From Lewinellaceae bacterium (GTDB lineage: Bacteria > Bacteroidota > Bacteroidia > Chitinophagales > Saprospiraceae): a stretch of 64,000 nt of DNA. The stretch is from positions 62,001-126,000 of the forward strand of contig JACJYP010000008.1 of NCBI GenBank assembly GCA_020636045.1, in the 5' to 3' direction. This document shows, one piece after another, positions 32,754 to 42,500 of the stretch (the stretch's first letter is position 1; each line of letters opens with the position of its first letter). Both the position numbers and the translations under genes were made by a program. The notes beneath the pieces are model-generated. The model had not been told where the DNA came from. It was given only the letters and a program-made list of their open reading frames with translations, and ran no database searches.

Positions 32754-35435
32754 TCAAACGCTCATGGGTTCCGTTTTTTCCGCTTTTACGTCGTATTTCT
32801 TCATAAAATCCTTGATCGCCTTGTCGTTTACCTTGCCCTGTTTGTGCAACAACCGAACAGCGGCAAAAGCGATGTATTTGGCCGATGTCTCGAAATAATC
32901 GCGCAGGTTTTCGCGGCTGTCCGAAAGGCCGAAACCGTCGGTACCCAGCGCAATAAAATCTTCCGGCATCCAGGGTGCAAGTTGCCCGGCCGTGAGTTTC
33001 ACCCAGTCGTTGGCGCTGACAAACACCCCTTCTTCGCCTTCCAGTACCTCCTTCACGTAGGGTATTTTTTCCTTCTCTCCGGGGTGCAGCATATTCCAGC
33101 GGTCGCAGGACACGGCATCGCGGTAAAGTTCCGGCCAGGAAGTGGCGCTCCATACATCGGCGCTGACGCCTTCGCTTTCCAGTATTTTGGCAGCCTCCAG
33201 CACCTGCTGCATGATAGAGCCTGAGCCGAGCAGGTGGGCTTTGGCGCCTTTCCCTTTGCTTTCGGACTTCCGGAAGCGATACAAGCCGCGTTTGATGCCT
33301 TCCTCCACGCCTTTTGGCATTTCGGGCATCAGGTAATTCTCGTTGTATAGCGTGATGTAGTAAATGTGGTGTTCGTTTTCCACATACATGCGCCGCAAGC
33401 CCTCATGCACGATCACCGCCAGTTCGTATGCGAACGCAGGGTCATAGGGTTTTACGGCCGGCACCGTTTGCGCGATCAGGATGGAATGCCCGTCCTGGTG
33501 CTGCAAACCCTCGCCGTTGAGCGTGGTGCGGCCGGCGGTGCCGCCGAGCAAAAAGCCCTTCGCCATCATGTCGGCAGCAGCCCACACCATATCGCCTACC
33601 CGCTGAAACCCGAACATGGAGTAGTAAATATAGAAGGGCACCATCGGCAAACCGTGCAGGGCATAGGCCGTGCCGGCGGCGGTGAAGGATGCCGTGGCGC
33701 CGTCTTCGTTGATGCCTTCCTGGAGCACCTGACCCGTTTTTGATTCCTTGTACTTGATCACGGCGATCCCGATCTCCAGCGGCGTGTACAACTGGCCTTT
33801 CTGGTTCCAGATCTGTACCGAATTGAACATCGGCTCCATACCGAAAGTCTGCGCCTCGTCGGGCACGATCGGCACGATATACTTGCCCACTTCCTGGTTG
33901 CGGGCCAGTTGCGTCATCACATCCACCATTGCCGCCGTTGTAGAAAATTCTTTCCCGGCGCTGGCGGCGCTGCCCTTCATTTGTTTTTCAAACAGGGAAA
34001 GGGCTGGCAGATCGAATTTTTCGAATTTATCCGAGCGTTCGGGCAAATAACCACCCAGAGCCTTGCGGTGCTCGTGCAGGTATTTTGTTTCGGGCGCATC
34101 GGGACCGGGATACCAGAATTTAGCGGCCTTGGCTTCCTCGTCGGAAAGCGGAATATTGTAGCGGTTCTTGGTTTCCACGCGGCTGTCTTCGCTCAGGTCT
34201 TTTGTCTGGTGGGCCTTGTTTTTGCCTTCTGCCGCTTTGCCCATGCCGTAGCCTTTCACCGTTTTTACGATGATGGCCACCGGCTTGTTGGACTTTACAG
34301 CGCGCGCATAAGCGGCAAATACTTTTTCTGCATCGTGGCCGCCGCGCCGCATTTTGGCGAGTTGCTCGTCGGTGACATCGCTCAGCAGGGCGGTGATGCG
34401 CGCGCTCAGGTCGTCATTGCCGATCAGCATGCGGCGGGTCAGGGCGCCGTCGTTGGCGGAGGCCATCTCCTGAAAGTTGCCGTCGACGAGGCTTTCGAAG
34501 CGGGCGATCAGCACCCCTTCTTCATCTTTCGCCAGCAGCGTATCCCAATCGCTGCTCCAGATCACCTTGATCACGTCCCAGCCGGCGCCGAAGAAGTGGC
34601 GTTCCACCTCCTGAATGATCTTGCCGTTGCCGCGCACAGGCCCGTCGAGCCGCTGCAGGTTGCAGTGGATCACAAAGACTACATTGTCCAGATTTTCGCG
34701 GGTAGCCAGCCCGATCGTGCCGTAAATTTCCGGCTCGTCTATCTCGCCGTCGCCGATAAAATGCCAGACTTTTCCTCCATTTTGGGGTTTTAGCCCCCTG
34801 GTTTCCAGGTATTTAACAAACCGCGCCTGGTAGAGTGCCGTCATCGGGCCGAGGCCCATGCTGACCGTCGGCGCCTGCCAGAATGCCGGCATGCGCCGCG
34901 GGTGCGGATAACTCGACACGCCACCCAGGGTCTCCTGGCGGAAATTGCCGATAGCCTCCTCGCTCAGGCGGCCCTCCCACACCGCACGGGCGTAAATGCC
35001 CGGCGATGCGTGGCCCTGAAACATAAAGAGATCTCCACCGTAATCAGCAGAACGCTTGCGCAGAAAATGGTGGAACAGCACTTCCGTCATGGTCGCGCTG
35101 GCAGCGTAGGTGGCGATGTGCCCGCCGAGCGCCAGGTCCTTGTCCTGGGCGTGCAGCACCATCGCCTGGGCATTCCAGCGGATGATGTTTTCGATGCGTT
35201 GCTCCATTTCGAGATCGCCGGGATAAGCCGGCTGATCTTCCGGAGCGATGGTATTGGAATATGGTGTGTTTAGCGCAGGGCCTCCGTTGGCTACGCCATG
35301 CCGCGCCAGAAAATGGCGCAAGGCCTGAAATAACTCTTCCGAACGCCCCTTCCCCTGACTTTCCAGCACTTCTTCGAGCGCTTCCAGCCATTCCTGTTGT
35401 TCGAGTTTCCAGTCTTCGAGTTGAATATCTCCCAT
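32754..35435 (-). CDS. aceE: Pyruvate dehydrogenase E1, homodimeric type (AceE)
   Basis: An 893-residue E1 of the long single-chain kind. It decarboxylates pyruvate with thiamine diphosphate and transfers the acetyl group to E2. The TPP motif GDGEIDEPEIYGTIGLA starts near residue 224. Other typical parts are FQGHASPGIYARA, NGPVRGNGKIIQEVE-like text at QRLDGPVRGNGKIIQ, and EGLQHQDGHSILIA. The start MGDIQLEDWKLEQQEW at 35435 is chosen; the 123 codons upstream are not AceE-like. Monocistronic, with a TACTTTTG promoter box. Its E2 is probably the gene at 25768-27030. Confidence 0.97.
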   Translation of the reverse strand: MGDIQLEDWKLEQQEWLEALEEVLESQGKGRSEELFQALRHFLARHGVANGGPALNTPYSNTIAPEDQPAYPGDLEMEQRIENIIRWNAQAMVLHAQDKDLALGGHIATYAASATMTEVLFHHFLRKRSADYGGDLFMFQGHASPGIYARAVWEGRLSEEAIGNFRQETLGGVSSYPHPRRMPAFWQAPTVSMGLGPMTALYQARFVKYLETRGLKPQNGGKVWHFIGDGEIDEPEIYGTIGLATRENLDNVVFVIHCNLQRLDGPVRGNGKIIQEVERHFFGAGWDVIKVIWSSDWDTLLAKDEEGVLIARFESLVDGNFQEMASANDGALTRRMLIGNDDLSARITALLSDVTDEQLAKMRRGGHDAEKVFAAYARAVKSNKPVAIIVKTVKGYGMGKAAEGKNKAHQTKDLSEDSRVETKNRYNIPLSDEEAKAAKFWYPGPDAPETKYLHEHRKALGGYLPERSDKFEKFDLPALSLFEKQMKGSAASAGKEFSTTAAMVDVMTQLARNQEVGKYIVPIVPDEAQTFGMEPMFNSVQIWNQKGQLYTPLEIGIAVIKYKESKTGQVLQEGINEDGATASFTAAGTAYALHGLPMVPFYIYYSMFGFQRVGDMVWAAADMMAKGFLLGGTAGRTTLNGEGLQHQDGHSILIAQTVPAVKPYDPAFAYELAVIVHEGLRRMYVENEHHIYYITLYNENYLMPEMPKGVEEGIKRGLYRFRKSESKGKGAKAHLLGSGSIMQQVLEAAKILESEGVSADVWSATSWPELYRDAVSCDRWNMLHPGEKEKIPYVKEVLEGEEGVFVSANDWVKLTAGQLAPWMPEDFIALGTDGFGLSDSRENLRDYFETSAKYIAFAAVRLLHKQGKVNDKAIKDFMKKYDVKAEKTEPMSV

Positions 35436-35509
35436 GATGAAAGGTGTGAATCCGCCATTGTGCGAATACCGGCGGCGATTGAGACAAATTGCGGTGTTGG
35501 GGTCGGGAG

Positions 35510-35517
35510 CAAAAGTA
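35510..35517 (-). promoter_or_regulatory. -7 promoter box of aceE
   Basis: TACTTTTG on the minus strand, exact TAnnTTTG, 74 nt before the aceE ATG. Confidence 0.45.
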
Positions 35518-35620
35518 GGTATTTCCGGAAAAAAGCAGGCATGACCCGTCTGCCGGGTTGCAGAAATGAAATGCAGGAAATGGCTCGGAAAGGGAATATC
35601 AGATCGATAAAGGTTGCCGT

Positions 35621-36475
35621 CTACTCGGCAGGGCGGAACGGCGGCGTTTTTTCCGGCTGGATCATAGGTAGTTCCCGCTCGAATTCGGGTTGCCAGCTGG
35701 GCCGGTCGGTTTCGTAAAAACTCACAGCGGGCGTCGGCCTGTCGCCCCGGAGACCGCGGGCAACCGAGATGAGCAGGAAAAAGATGATCATCCATCCCAG
35801 CCATTCCGGCGGATTCAATTGTGGCGCCATCTTGTATTCAAGCAGGTCTTCTTCGCCGCCGAGGTATGGTTTGGCTTCTTCGCCGGCATCCAGTTGCGGT
35901 GCGGCTTTCCCTTCCACACGAAGAGCAGCGTACTTCGCCTCGTTCATGTCGCGCTGCATCTTGTTGATCACCTTTGACAGTTCTTCGGTGATCTCCAGAT
36001 AACCTTCTTCCTCGGGTTTGATCTCGGCCAGCGTTTTTTTTGCCGGACCGATCGGCTTGTAGCGCGCCAGACGGGAATGCTGTTTCCAAAGAGAGGGCGC
36101 CAGCACCACGGGGTAGATATGCGGACTCAGCCAGTCACCTTCGATCCTGCGCTGCACAGCGAGGGTAATATCGTTGTCCACGCGGCTGTCCATCAGCGAC
36201 TGGTAACTGGTCATGAACAGATACACGTGCGCCCGTTCCTTGCGCCGCCGGTCCACTGCATCGTATCCCTTCCGATTGTCCTGAGGGCGGAAAAATGGCA
36301 GCACGGAAGCGATGAGTTCCCAGGGCACCGGAAGTGGTTTGGGTGGTTTGGGCGGGTCGTAATACCAGATATTCACCTCGTCGCGCATGGGATACAGCCA
36401 GTCGCGCAACTTTTCCACCGCCTTTTTGTCGGCAGCAGCATAGGAGATATAGACATTTAACTTTACCGGCTTCAT
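35621..36475 (-). CDS. TIR-like protein with C-terminal membrane anchor
   Basis: A 284-residue protein. The first 145 residues look like a TIR domain: LNVYISYAAADKKAVEKLRD opens with the betaA-alphaA pattern, and VYLFMTSYQSLMDSRVDND continues it; a Pro-rich insertion (PPKPPKPLPVP) sits in between. A charged helix (about 150-185) and one membrane span near 224-242 follow. TIR domains bind partners or hydrolyse NAD+. The catalytic Glu cannot be assigned confidently, so either role is open. Divergent from the coiled-coil gene at 36695. Confidence 0.75.
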   Translation of the reverse strand: MKPVKLNVYISYAAADKKAVEKLRDWLYPMRDEVNIWYYDPPKPPKPLPVPWELIASVLPFFRPQDNRKGYDAVDRRRKERAHVYLFMTSYQSLMDSRVDNDITLAVQRRIEGDWLSPHIYPVVLAPSLWKQHSRLARYKPIGPAKKTLAEIKPEEEGYLEITEELSKVINKMQRDMNEAKYAALRVEGKAAPQLDAGEEAKPYLGGEEDLLEYKMAPQLNPPEWLGWMIIFFLLISVARGLRGDRPTPAVSFYETDRPSWQPEFERELPMIQPEKTPPFRPAE

Positions 36476-36590
36476 TCGGGCCGTCGTATTGTTTTGTCAG
36501 CCAGGGGGTTGGCTTTAGAATTGCTACAAATTAAGTCATTTTTTTTGCGACAATGCAAGTCTTTCTTTTCCCAGCCGGCCACTATTCGGT

Positions 36591-36598
36591 TATTTTTG
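36591..36598 (+). promoter_or_regulatory. -7 promoter box of the coiled-coil/PspA-like pair
   Basis: TATTTTTG, exact TAnnTTTG, about 97 nt before the ATG at 36695, within the 219-bp divergent gap to the TIR-like gene. Confidence 0.4.
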
Positions 36599-36694
36599 CC
36601 ACTTCGTCGCATTTTTAGCGTGTTATTTCCGCTTTTCCCGCTTTTTCGCCCGACAGACACAAACCCAGTATCAACAACCCTTGTTCTAAAAATT

Positions 36695-37240
36695 ATGGTG
36701 ACGACCAAATCTCTTTTCTCCAGCGAAGGGCTCGACGACCGCAGCCTCGATTTTCTGAGTGCCGCCATTGAAAAAAACAACCTGCCGGGCTTTGACTATT
36801 TTGAATTCAAACGCGCTCTGCACAGCCTGGCTCAAATGAACCTCGACGAAGCCACCGCGCATAAAAGTGCCTTCGCCACTGCCGCTACGGTAGGGGTGAC
36901 CAAAGAAAAACTGATCGAGACCGCCGCTTATTACAAAAACGTGGTGGAAAAGGAAAAAGCCCAATTCGACAAGGCGCTGGAAAGCCAGCACGCCACACGG
37001 GTCACGGCACGGGAGGAAGAAGTAAAAAGATTGCGCGACCAGATCGAACGCCACAAAGCCGAGATCGCGCGCCTGCAGGACGAGGTCGCGGGATACCTCA
37101 ATCAGATCGACCAGGGCGAAAACGCCGTGAAACTCGAAGCTGAAAAACTCGAAAAGACCCATTCGGCATTTGAAAAAACACACCAGGCAGTCCTCCTGCA
37201 AATTGACAAGGACATAGAAAACATGCACAAGCACCTGTGA
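36695..37240 (+). CDS. Cytoplasmic coiled-coil protein, unknown
   Basis: A 181-residue protein starting MVTTKSLFSSEGLDDRSLDF. Residues 1-60 form a compact helical start; from about 75 to 175 the sequence is a long coiled coil (VKRLRDQIERHKAEIARLQD). No family recognised. It lies 31 nt upstream of the PspA-like membrane gene and is probably co-transcribed with it. The frame extends 67 codons upstream, across the promoter region; I reject that extension. Confidence 0.8.
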   Translation: MVTTKSLFSSEGLDDRSLDFLSAAIEKNNLPGFDYFEFKRALHSLAQMNLDEATAHKSAFATAATVGVTKEKLIETAAYYKNVVEKEKAQFDKALESQHATRVTAREEEVKRLRDQIERHKAEIARLQDEVAGYLNQIDQGENAVKLEAEKLEKTHSAFEKTHQAVLLQIDKDIENMHKHL

Positions 37241-37271
37241 GCGCAGTGCGTGTTCAAGGTTCAGCAACATC

Positions 37272-38252
37272 ATGGAAAAAAAGTCATTTTGGCAGCGCCC
37301 CGAAGGCATTACAGGTACGCTCTTCCTGTTGGGCCTGCTTGCGGGCGGCGGACTGCTGCTAAGCAGTATCCTGCCCCAACTGGTCCTGCTGGCCCAGAAC
37401 ACCCTTTATCTGGCAGGCATGCTGGCGGCACTGGGAGCCGTGATATATGTCGTGCTCGACCCGAAAATGCGCAACCTCGTCTGGTACCTGTACAAATCAG
37501 TGATGCGCTGGATCACCGGCATTTTTGTCAAAATCGACCCCATTTCCATCCTCAAATCATATATCGACGACCTGGAGAACAACCTGCGCAAAATGAGCCG
37601 CCAGATCGGCGCGCTGCGCGGTCAGATGCGCCAACTGAAAGGCACCATGGATTCCAACAACACGGAAATCCGGAAACTGATGGGCGCCGCAGATCAGGCC
37701 AAAAAGAAAGGCGACGATAAAAACGTAGCCCTTGCCGCCCGCAAAGCGGCGCGCAAGCAGGAGGCCAATGCCAAGTACGATGTGCTGTACAAACGCATGG
37801 AAGTGCTGTATCGCATACTCAGCAAAATGTACGAGAACTCCGAGATGGTACTGGAAGACACCAAAGATCAGGTGAGTGTGAAAGAACAGGAGTACAGGGC
37901 CATCAAGGCCAGCCACGGCGCCATTCGCTCTGCCATGAGCATCATCAGCGGCAATCCCGACCAGCGCGCCATGTTCGATCAGGCGCTGGAAACGCTCGCC
38001 GACGATGTGAGCAACAAAGTTGGGGAAATGGAGCGCTTTATGGATACCAGCCGTAACCTGATGGACTCCATCGATCTGCAAAACGGCGTGTTCGCAGAAG
38101 AAGGGCTGCAAATGCTCGAACAATGGGAGAAAGAAAGCCCGCTCATGGCGGCAGGCGGATCAAAATCCGGCAAAAGCAAAAGCCTCGACCTCAACAAGCC
38201 GCCGAAAGAGCCGCTCAAAGACAGCAACGACTATCATCAGTTGTTCGAGTGA
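37272..38252 (+). CDS. Membrane protein with PspA/Vipp1-like coiled-coil body
   Basis: A 326-residue protein. Two membrane spans (about 15-35 and 42-62) are followed by a long alpha-helical region (about 90-285), including ILKSYIDDLENNLRKMSRQ and AARKAARKQEANAKYDVL, that reads like PspA/IM30 coiled coil. The tail is Lys/Ser-rich. Known PspA lacks membrane spans, so the similarity is structural inference only. A role in membrane maintenance together with the 36695 protein is possible but unproven. Confidence 0.75.
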   Translation: MEKKSFWQRPEGITGTLFLLGLLAGGGLLLSSILPQLVLLAQNTLYLAGMLAALGAVIYVVLDPKMRNLVWYLYKSVMRWITGIFVKIDPISILKSYIDDLENNLRKMSRQIGALRGQMRQLKGTMDSNNTEIRKLMGAADQAKKKGDDKNVALAARKAARKQEANAKYDVLYKRMEVLYRILSKMYENSEMVLEDTKDQVSVKEQEYRAIKASHGAIRSAMSIISGNPDQRAMFDQALETLADDVSNKVGEMERFMDTSRNLMDSIDLQNGVFAEEGLQMLEQWEKESPLMAAGGSKSGKSKSLDLNKPPKEPLKDSNDYHQLFE

Positions 38253-38824
38253 GCGGAACCATCAAGCCTTGCGCTGAACCAGGCGAGCAGAATGCCGGAA
38301 ACGACCAATAGGTAAGACAGGCTCAGGACAGAATAAGATACCCCGATGCCGCAAAACACCAGCGCCAAACCAGCCAGCCAGGCGAGGTGCCCTTTCCAGC
38401 GGCGCGGAGGTTCGGCTTCCTTAAACGGATGCGGCTTTCCGGTGATCAAGTGCATCAGACGCGGCGCGTCGTATATCAGCAGACCGGCATTCAGCAGCAA
38501 AAGGAAAGCGAGCACATAAGGCGTTCCCTGCCATTTCATCGAAATGGTCACCATCAGGATATTGGCGATCATGGGAACCAGCATGACCGCTCCGAGCGTG
38601 CGAAAACGCGGTACCAGCAGGGAAAAGCCGATCGAGATCTGCGAGGCGGCTATAAAACGGGCATACAGGCCGAGATCATACTCCTCCAGTCTGTCGGCGA
38701 GCCATACCGGGCCGATCACGCCGGGAAATTTGTGTCCGGCGTATAACTTGGCCATGCCGGATGTGAAAAAGATCAGCCCGAGGAAAATTGCGGTGGCATG
38801 GTAAAAGAAACGAAAGGTGCGCAT
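38237..38824 (-). CDS. DoxX-like membrane protein
   Basis: A 195-residue protein beginning MRTFRFFYHATAIFLGLIFF, with FFTSGMAKLYAGHKFPGVIG after the first span, the usual DoxX opening, and four or more further spans in total. DoxX proteins are small membrane proteins linked to redox or thiol metabolism. It overlaps the end of the PspA-like gene by 16 nt convergently and follows ubiX by 32 nt on the same strand. An upstream start at 38995 would invade ubiX and is rejected. Confidence 0.85.
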   Translation of the reverse strand: MRTFRFFYHATAIFLGLIFFTSGMAKLYAGHKFPGVIGPVWLADRLEEYDLGLYARFIAASQISIGFSLLVPRFRTLGAVMLVPMIANILMVTISMKWQGTPYVLAFLLLLNAGLLIYDAPRLMHLITGKPHPFKEAEPPRRWKGHLAWLAGLALVFCGIGVSYSVLSLSYLLVVSGILLAWFSARLDGSAHSNN

Positions 38825-38856
38825 GTTTTTTCTGTGATAGATACAGGAAAGATGAT

Positions 38857-39438
38857 CTACAGGCTGTCGGTTTCCGGCGTGTGCTCTCCCCAGCGATAGG
38901 TTCCTATTTCCAGTCCCGCGAGGTCGAGCACACGATCCACGACCGTTGCTGCAACGGCTTCCAATCCCTCCGGTTTCGAATAAAAGGAAGGGCATGCCGG
39001 GCAGATGATGCCGCCGGCTTCCGTCACCGTTTTCATGTTGTTGATATGGATCAGGCTCAGGGGCGTGTCGCGGGTTACCAGGATCAGGCGGCGCCGTTCT
39101 TTTAGTATCACATCGGCAGCACGGGTCAAAAGGTCATTGCTGATGCCGGTAGCGATGCGCGCCAGGGTGCCCATCGAACAGGGGCATACGATCATGGTGT
39201 CATATCTGGCCGACCCTGAAGCAAAGGGCGCATTGAAGTCATTTTTTTCGAAGAACGAGAAGGGATACTGCGACAGGTCAGCGGGCCCGATCTCCAGTTC
39301 CCAGTTTATCCGCGCATTATCGGACCATACAATTCCTACTGCATCCAGTTGATGCCGTATTCCGTTCAATTTGTCCAGCAATACCTTGGCATAAACGGAT
39401 CCGGAAGACCCGGAAATGGCAACAACGATCTTTCGCAT
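38857..39438 (-). CDS. ubiX: Flavin prenyltransferase UbiX
   Basis: A 193-residue enzyme that prenylates FMN to make the cofactor of UbiD-type decarboxylases. The FMN-binding and catalytic segments are complete: VVAISGSSGSVYAKVLL, MIVCPCSMGTLARIATGISN, LVTRDTPLSLIHINNM and PACPSFYSKP. No UbiD decarboxylase gene is in this window. It is followed closely by the DoxX-like gene. Confidence 0.96.
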   Translation of the reverse strand: MRKIVVAISGSSGSVYAKVLLDKLNGIRHQLDAVGIVWSDNARINWELEIGPADLSQYPFSFFEKNDFNAPFASGSARYDTMIVCPCSMGTLARIATGISNDLLTRAADVILKERRRLILVTRDTPLSLIHINNMKTVTEAGGIICPACPSFYSKPEGLEAVAATVVDRVLDLAGLEIGTYRWGEHTPETDSL

Positions 39439-39545
39439 AATTCAATGGTCTGAGAACAAGTTCGGGAAAGGCATGTAACAACGTCGGGTATGAATCAGTT
39501 TGGTCAAAATGTCAGGCAATATTTTAATGCCGTCCGGGGCTGCAC

Positions 39546-39553
39546 TACCTTTG
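39546..39553 (+). promoter_or_regulatory. -7 promoter box of the FG-GAP lipoprotein gene
   Basis: TACCTTTG, exact consensus, 27 nt upstream of the ATG at 39580. Confidence 0.5.
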
Positions 39554-39579
39554 CTGCGAATTAACACTGAAATTTTGAC

Positions 39580-42500
39580 ATGGCCTATTTTACTGCTTCC
39601 CGCGAATCAGTTACCAGGATATTTTCATATATCACCCCGCTGCTGCTGTTATGTTTCATAATCGCCTGCCAGGGTGGTAAAAACAATGCATCCGCCGGTT
39701 CCGATGACGACATCGCTCCTCCTGCCGATGCGTTGTTCAAAAAGGTAGCCTCATCGGAGTCGAACCTCCATTTCAAAACGCAATTCCAGGAGGACTTTTT
39801 CAACAACATCGTACGGAACCCGAATTTCTACAACGGCGGCGGGATCGGTGTGATCGATATCAACAAAGACGGCCTGCAAGACCTGTTTTTTTCATCTACA
39901 ACCGGCGAGTGCAAATTGTTTCTGAACGAAGGCGGCTTCAAGTTCAAAGATATCACTGCCAGTGCCGGCGTTGCAGCGCCGGAAGGTTTTAAAACAGGCG
40001 TTTCCATTGCCGATGTGAACGGCGATGAATGGCCCGATATTTACATGTGCCGCGCAGGCCTCAAAGAAGGCGATCAGCGGCGCAACCTGCTGTTTATCAA
40101 CAACAAAGACAACACCTTTACGGAAAGCGCAAAGGCTTACGGCGTGGACGATCCGGCGCCCAGCAATCACGCCAATTTCTTCGATTACGACCTCGACGGC
40201 GATCTCGACCTTTATGTGATCAATTTTCCGACCGATTTCGGCCTCGCGCATCGCATGGACCTGGAACAATTGCCCGACGGGAGGGTCGTGCGAAACACCA
40301 AGCCCCACACGGAATTCGATTCCGACCGTTTTTATCGCAACAACGGAAACGGCACCTTCACGGAAGTGAGCAGACAGGCCGGCATATACAACCGCGCTTT
40401 CGGCCTGAGCAGCATCGTGCAGGACTGGAACGGCGACCACTACCCCGACATTCTCATCGCCAATGACTACATCGAGCCGGATTTTATGTATATCAACAAC
40501 CGCAACGGCACCTTTACGGACCAGGCCACCAGGTCGTTCAGGCACATGTCCAACCATACCATGGGCACTGATGCAGTGGATATCAACGGCGACGGATACC
40601 AGGACTTTCTGGGGCTCGATATGCTGTCGGAAGATTATCAGCGGCAGAAAGAACTGAGCACCGTGATGAAGGTCGATCGCTATAAAACGCTGAACAGCTA
40701 CGGCTACTACCCGCAAATGATGCGCAACGTGCTGCAACTGAACAACGGACCTTCCGATGGCGGCCTGCCTACTTTCAGCGACATCGGTTGTATCGCCGGT
40801 ATCTACCAGACGGACTGGAGCTGGAGCGTGCTGGGGCAGGATTTCGATCAGGACGGCTGGCCCGACCTGTTCATCACCAACGGATATCCGCGCGATGTGA
40901 CCGATCTCGACTACGTACAGTTCACCGACGACTCCATCAACAAACTGTACGGTGGCATCGGTCCTCAGCATTTCAAGACGATCTACGATTATCTGAACCT
41001 GATCCCCTCGCACCCGCAGCGCAACTATATGTACCGCAACCGCGGCGACCTGACATTTGAGAACAAAACCATCGACTGGGGCTTTACCGAGAAGACTTTT
41101 TCCAACGGCGCTGCCTATGCCGATCTTGACAACGATGGCGATCTCGATCTCATCGTCAGCAACATCGAGCAGGAAGCATCTTTGTACCGCAACACCGCTG
41201 CCGACCAGAAAAAGGGCAACTGGCTGGAACTGCATTTTGAAGGCACGCCCGGCAAAACGATCTTCAACACCGTGGCCCGCATTACGGCGGGCGGACGCAG
41301 CTGGCAGCAGGAACTCACGCCGATCAGGGGCTTCTACTCCAGCAACGAACCCATGCTGTATTTCGGTCTCGGCAGCAATACCGTTATCGACAAGATCGAG
41401 GTGCTTTTCCCTCCGGGAAATAAAATGGTTACCCTGGTCAATCAACCCGCCAACCAGCGGCTGACGGTGAAACTCGCCGATGCAAAACCCGGCACACTTC
41501 CCTTGTTGACCAAGCCGGACCAGGCATTTTTCAGTGAAGGCAAAGCCCAGGGCATCTCATATACACATAAAGAAGACGATTACGAGGATTTTGACCATGA
41601 GCGCCTGCTCCCCTGGCGCATGTCGAACCCGGGCCCCTACATCGCCGTCGGCGACGTCAACGGTGACAAACTGGAAGATTTCTATGTCGGCGGCGCCACC
41701 AATGCCGCCGGATCGCTGTTCCTGCAGGGCGCCGGCGGGCAATTTAGCCGCACTTCGCAAGCCACCTGGGATGCTGACAAGGCCTATGAAGATACCGGCA
41801 CGGCATTGTTCGACGCAGACGGCGACGGAGACCTCGACCTGTTCGTGGCCAGTGGCGGTTGCAGCGCAAAAGGCGGTTCCCCCGCCTATCAGCCGCGCCT
41901 GTACCTGAACGACGGTAAAGGAACTTTTACAAGAGCGGCCGATGCGTTGCCGCAGATATTCGACAGCGGCTCTTCCGTGACACCTTATGATTACGATCAG
42001 GACGGCGATCTCGATATTTTCCTGGGCGGCTGGTGCACGCCCGGTTCCTATCCGATGCCTCCGACCAGCCATATCCTGCGCAACGACAAGGGCAAATTTT
42101 CTGACGTCGCTTCACAGGTGGCGCCCGCATTTGCCTACTGCGGCATGGTCCGCGACGTTGCTTTCGCCGATCTTGACGGCGACAAACGCGATGAAATGGT
42201 AATCGCCGGAGAGTGGATGCCCATTACGGTATACAAATACACAGGAGGAAAGTATGAAGACGCCACGGCGAATTTCGGGCTCGACAAAACCGATGGCTTC
42301 TGGCGCAGCCTGGCATTTGCCGATTTCGACGGCGATGGCGATCTCGATTTCATGGCCGGCAACCTGGGTATGAACACCCGAATGACCGCCTCGGAGCAAT
42401 CGCCGCTCGTCATGTACGCGAAGGATTTTGACAGCAACGGCAGCATCGACCCGCTGATGGGTTATACGAAAGACGGTGTAGAGTACCCGCTTGCTTTGCG

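Noticed and set aside
32754..35804. 1016-residue AceE starting at 35804
   Set aside because: The first 123 codons overlap the TIR-like gene and do not resemble AceE; MGDIQLED at 35435 fits.
39892..41445. 517-codon minus-strand open frame
   Set aside because: It is antisense to the FG-GAP lipoprotein and arises from its Asp-rich codon usage.
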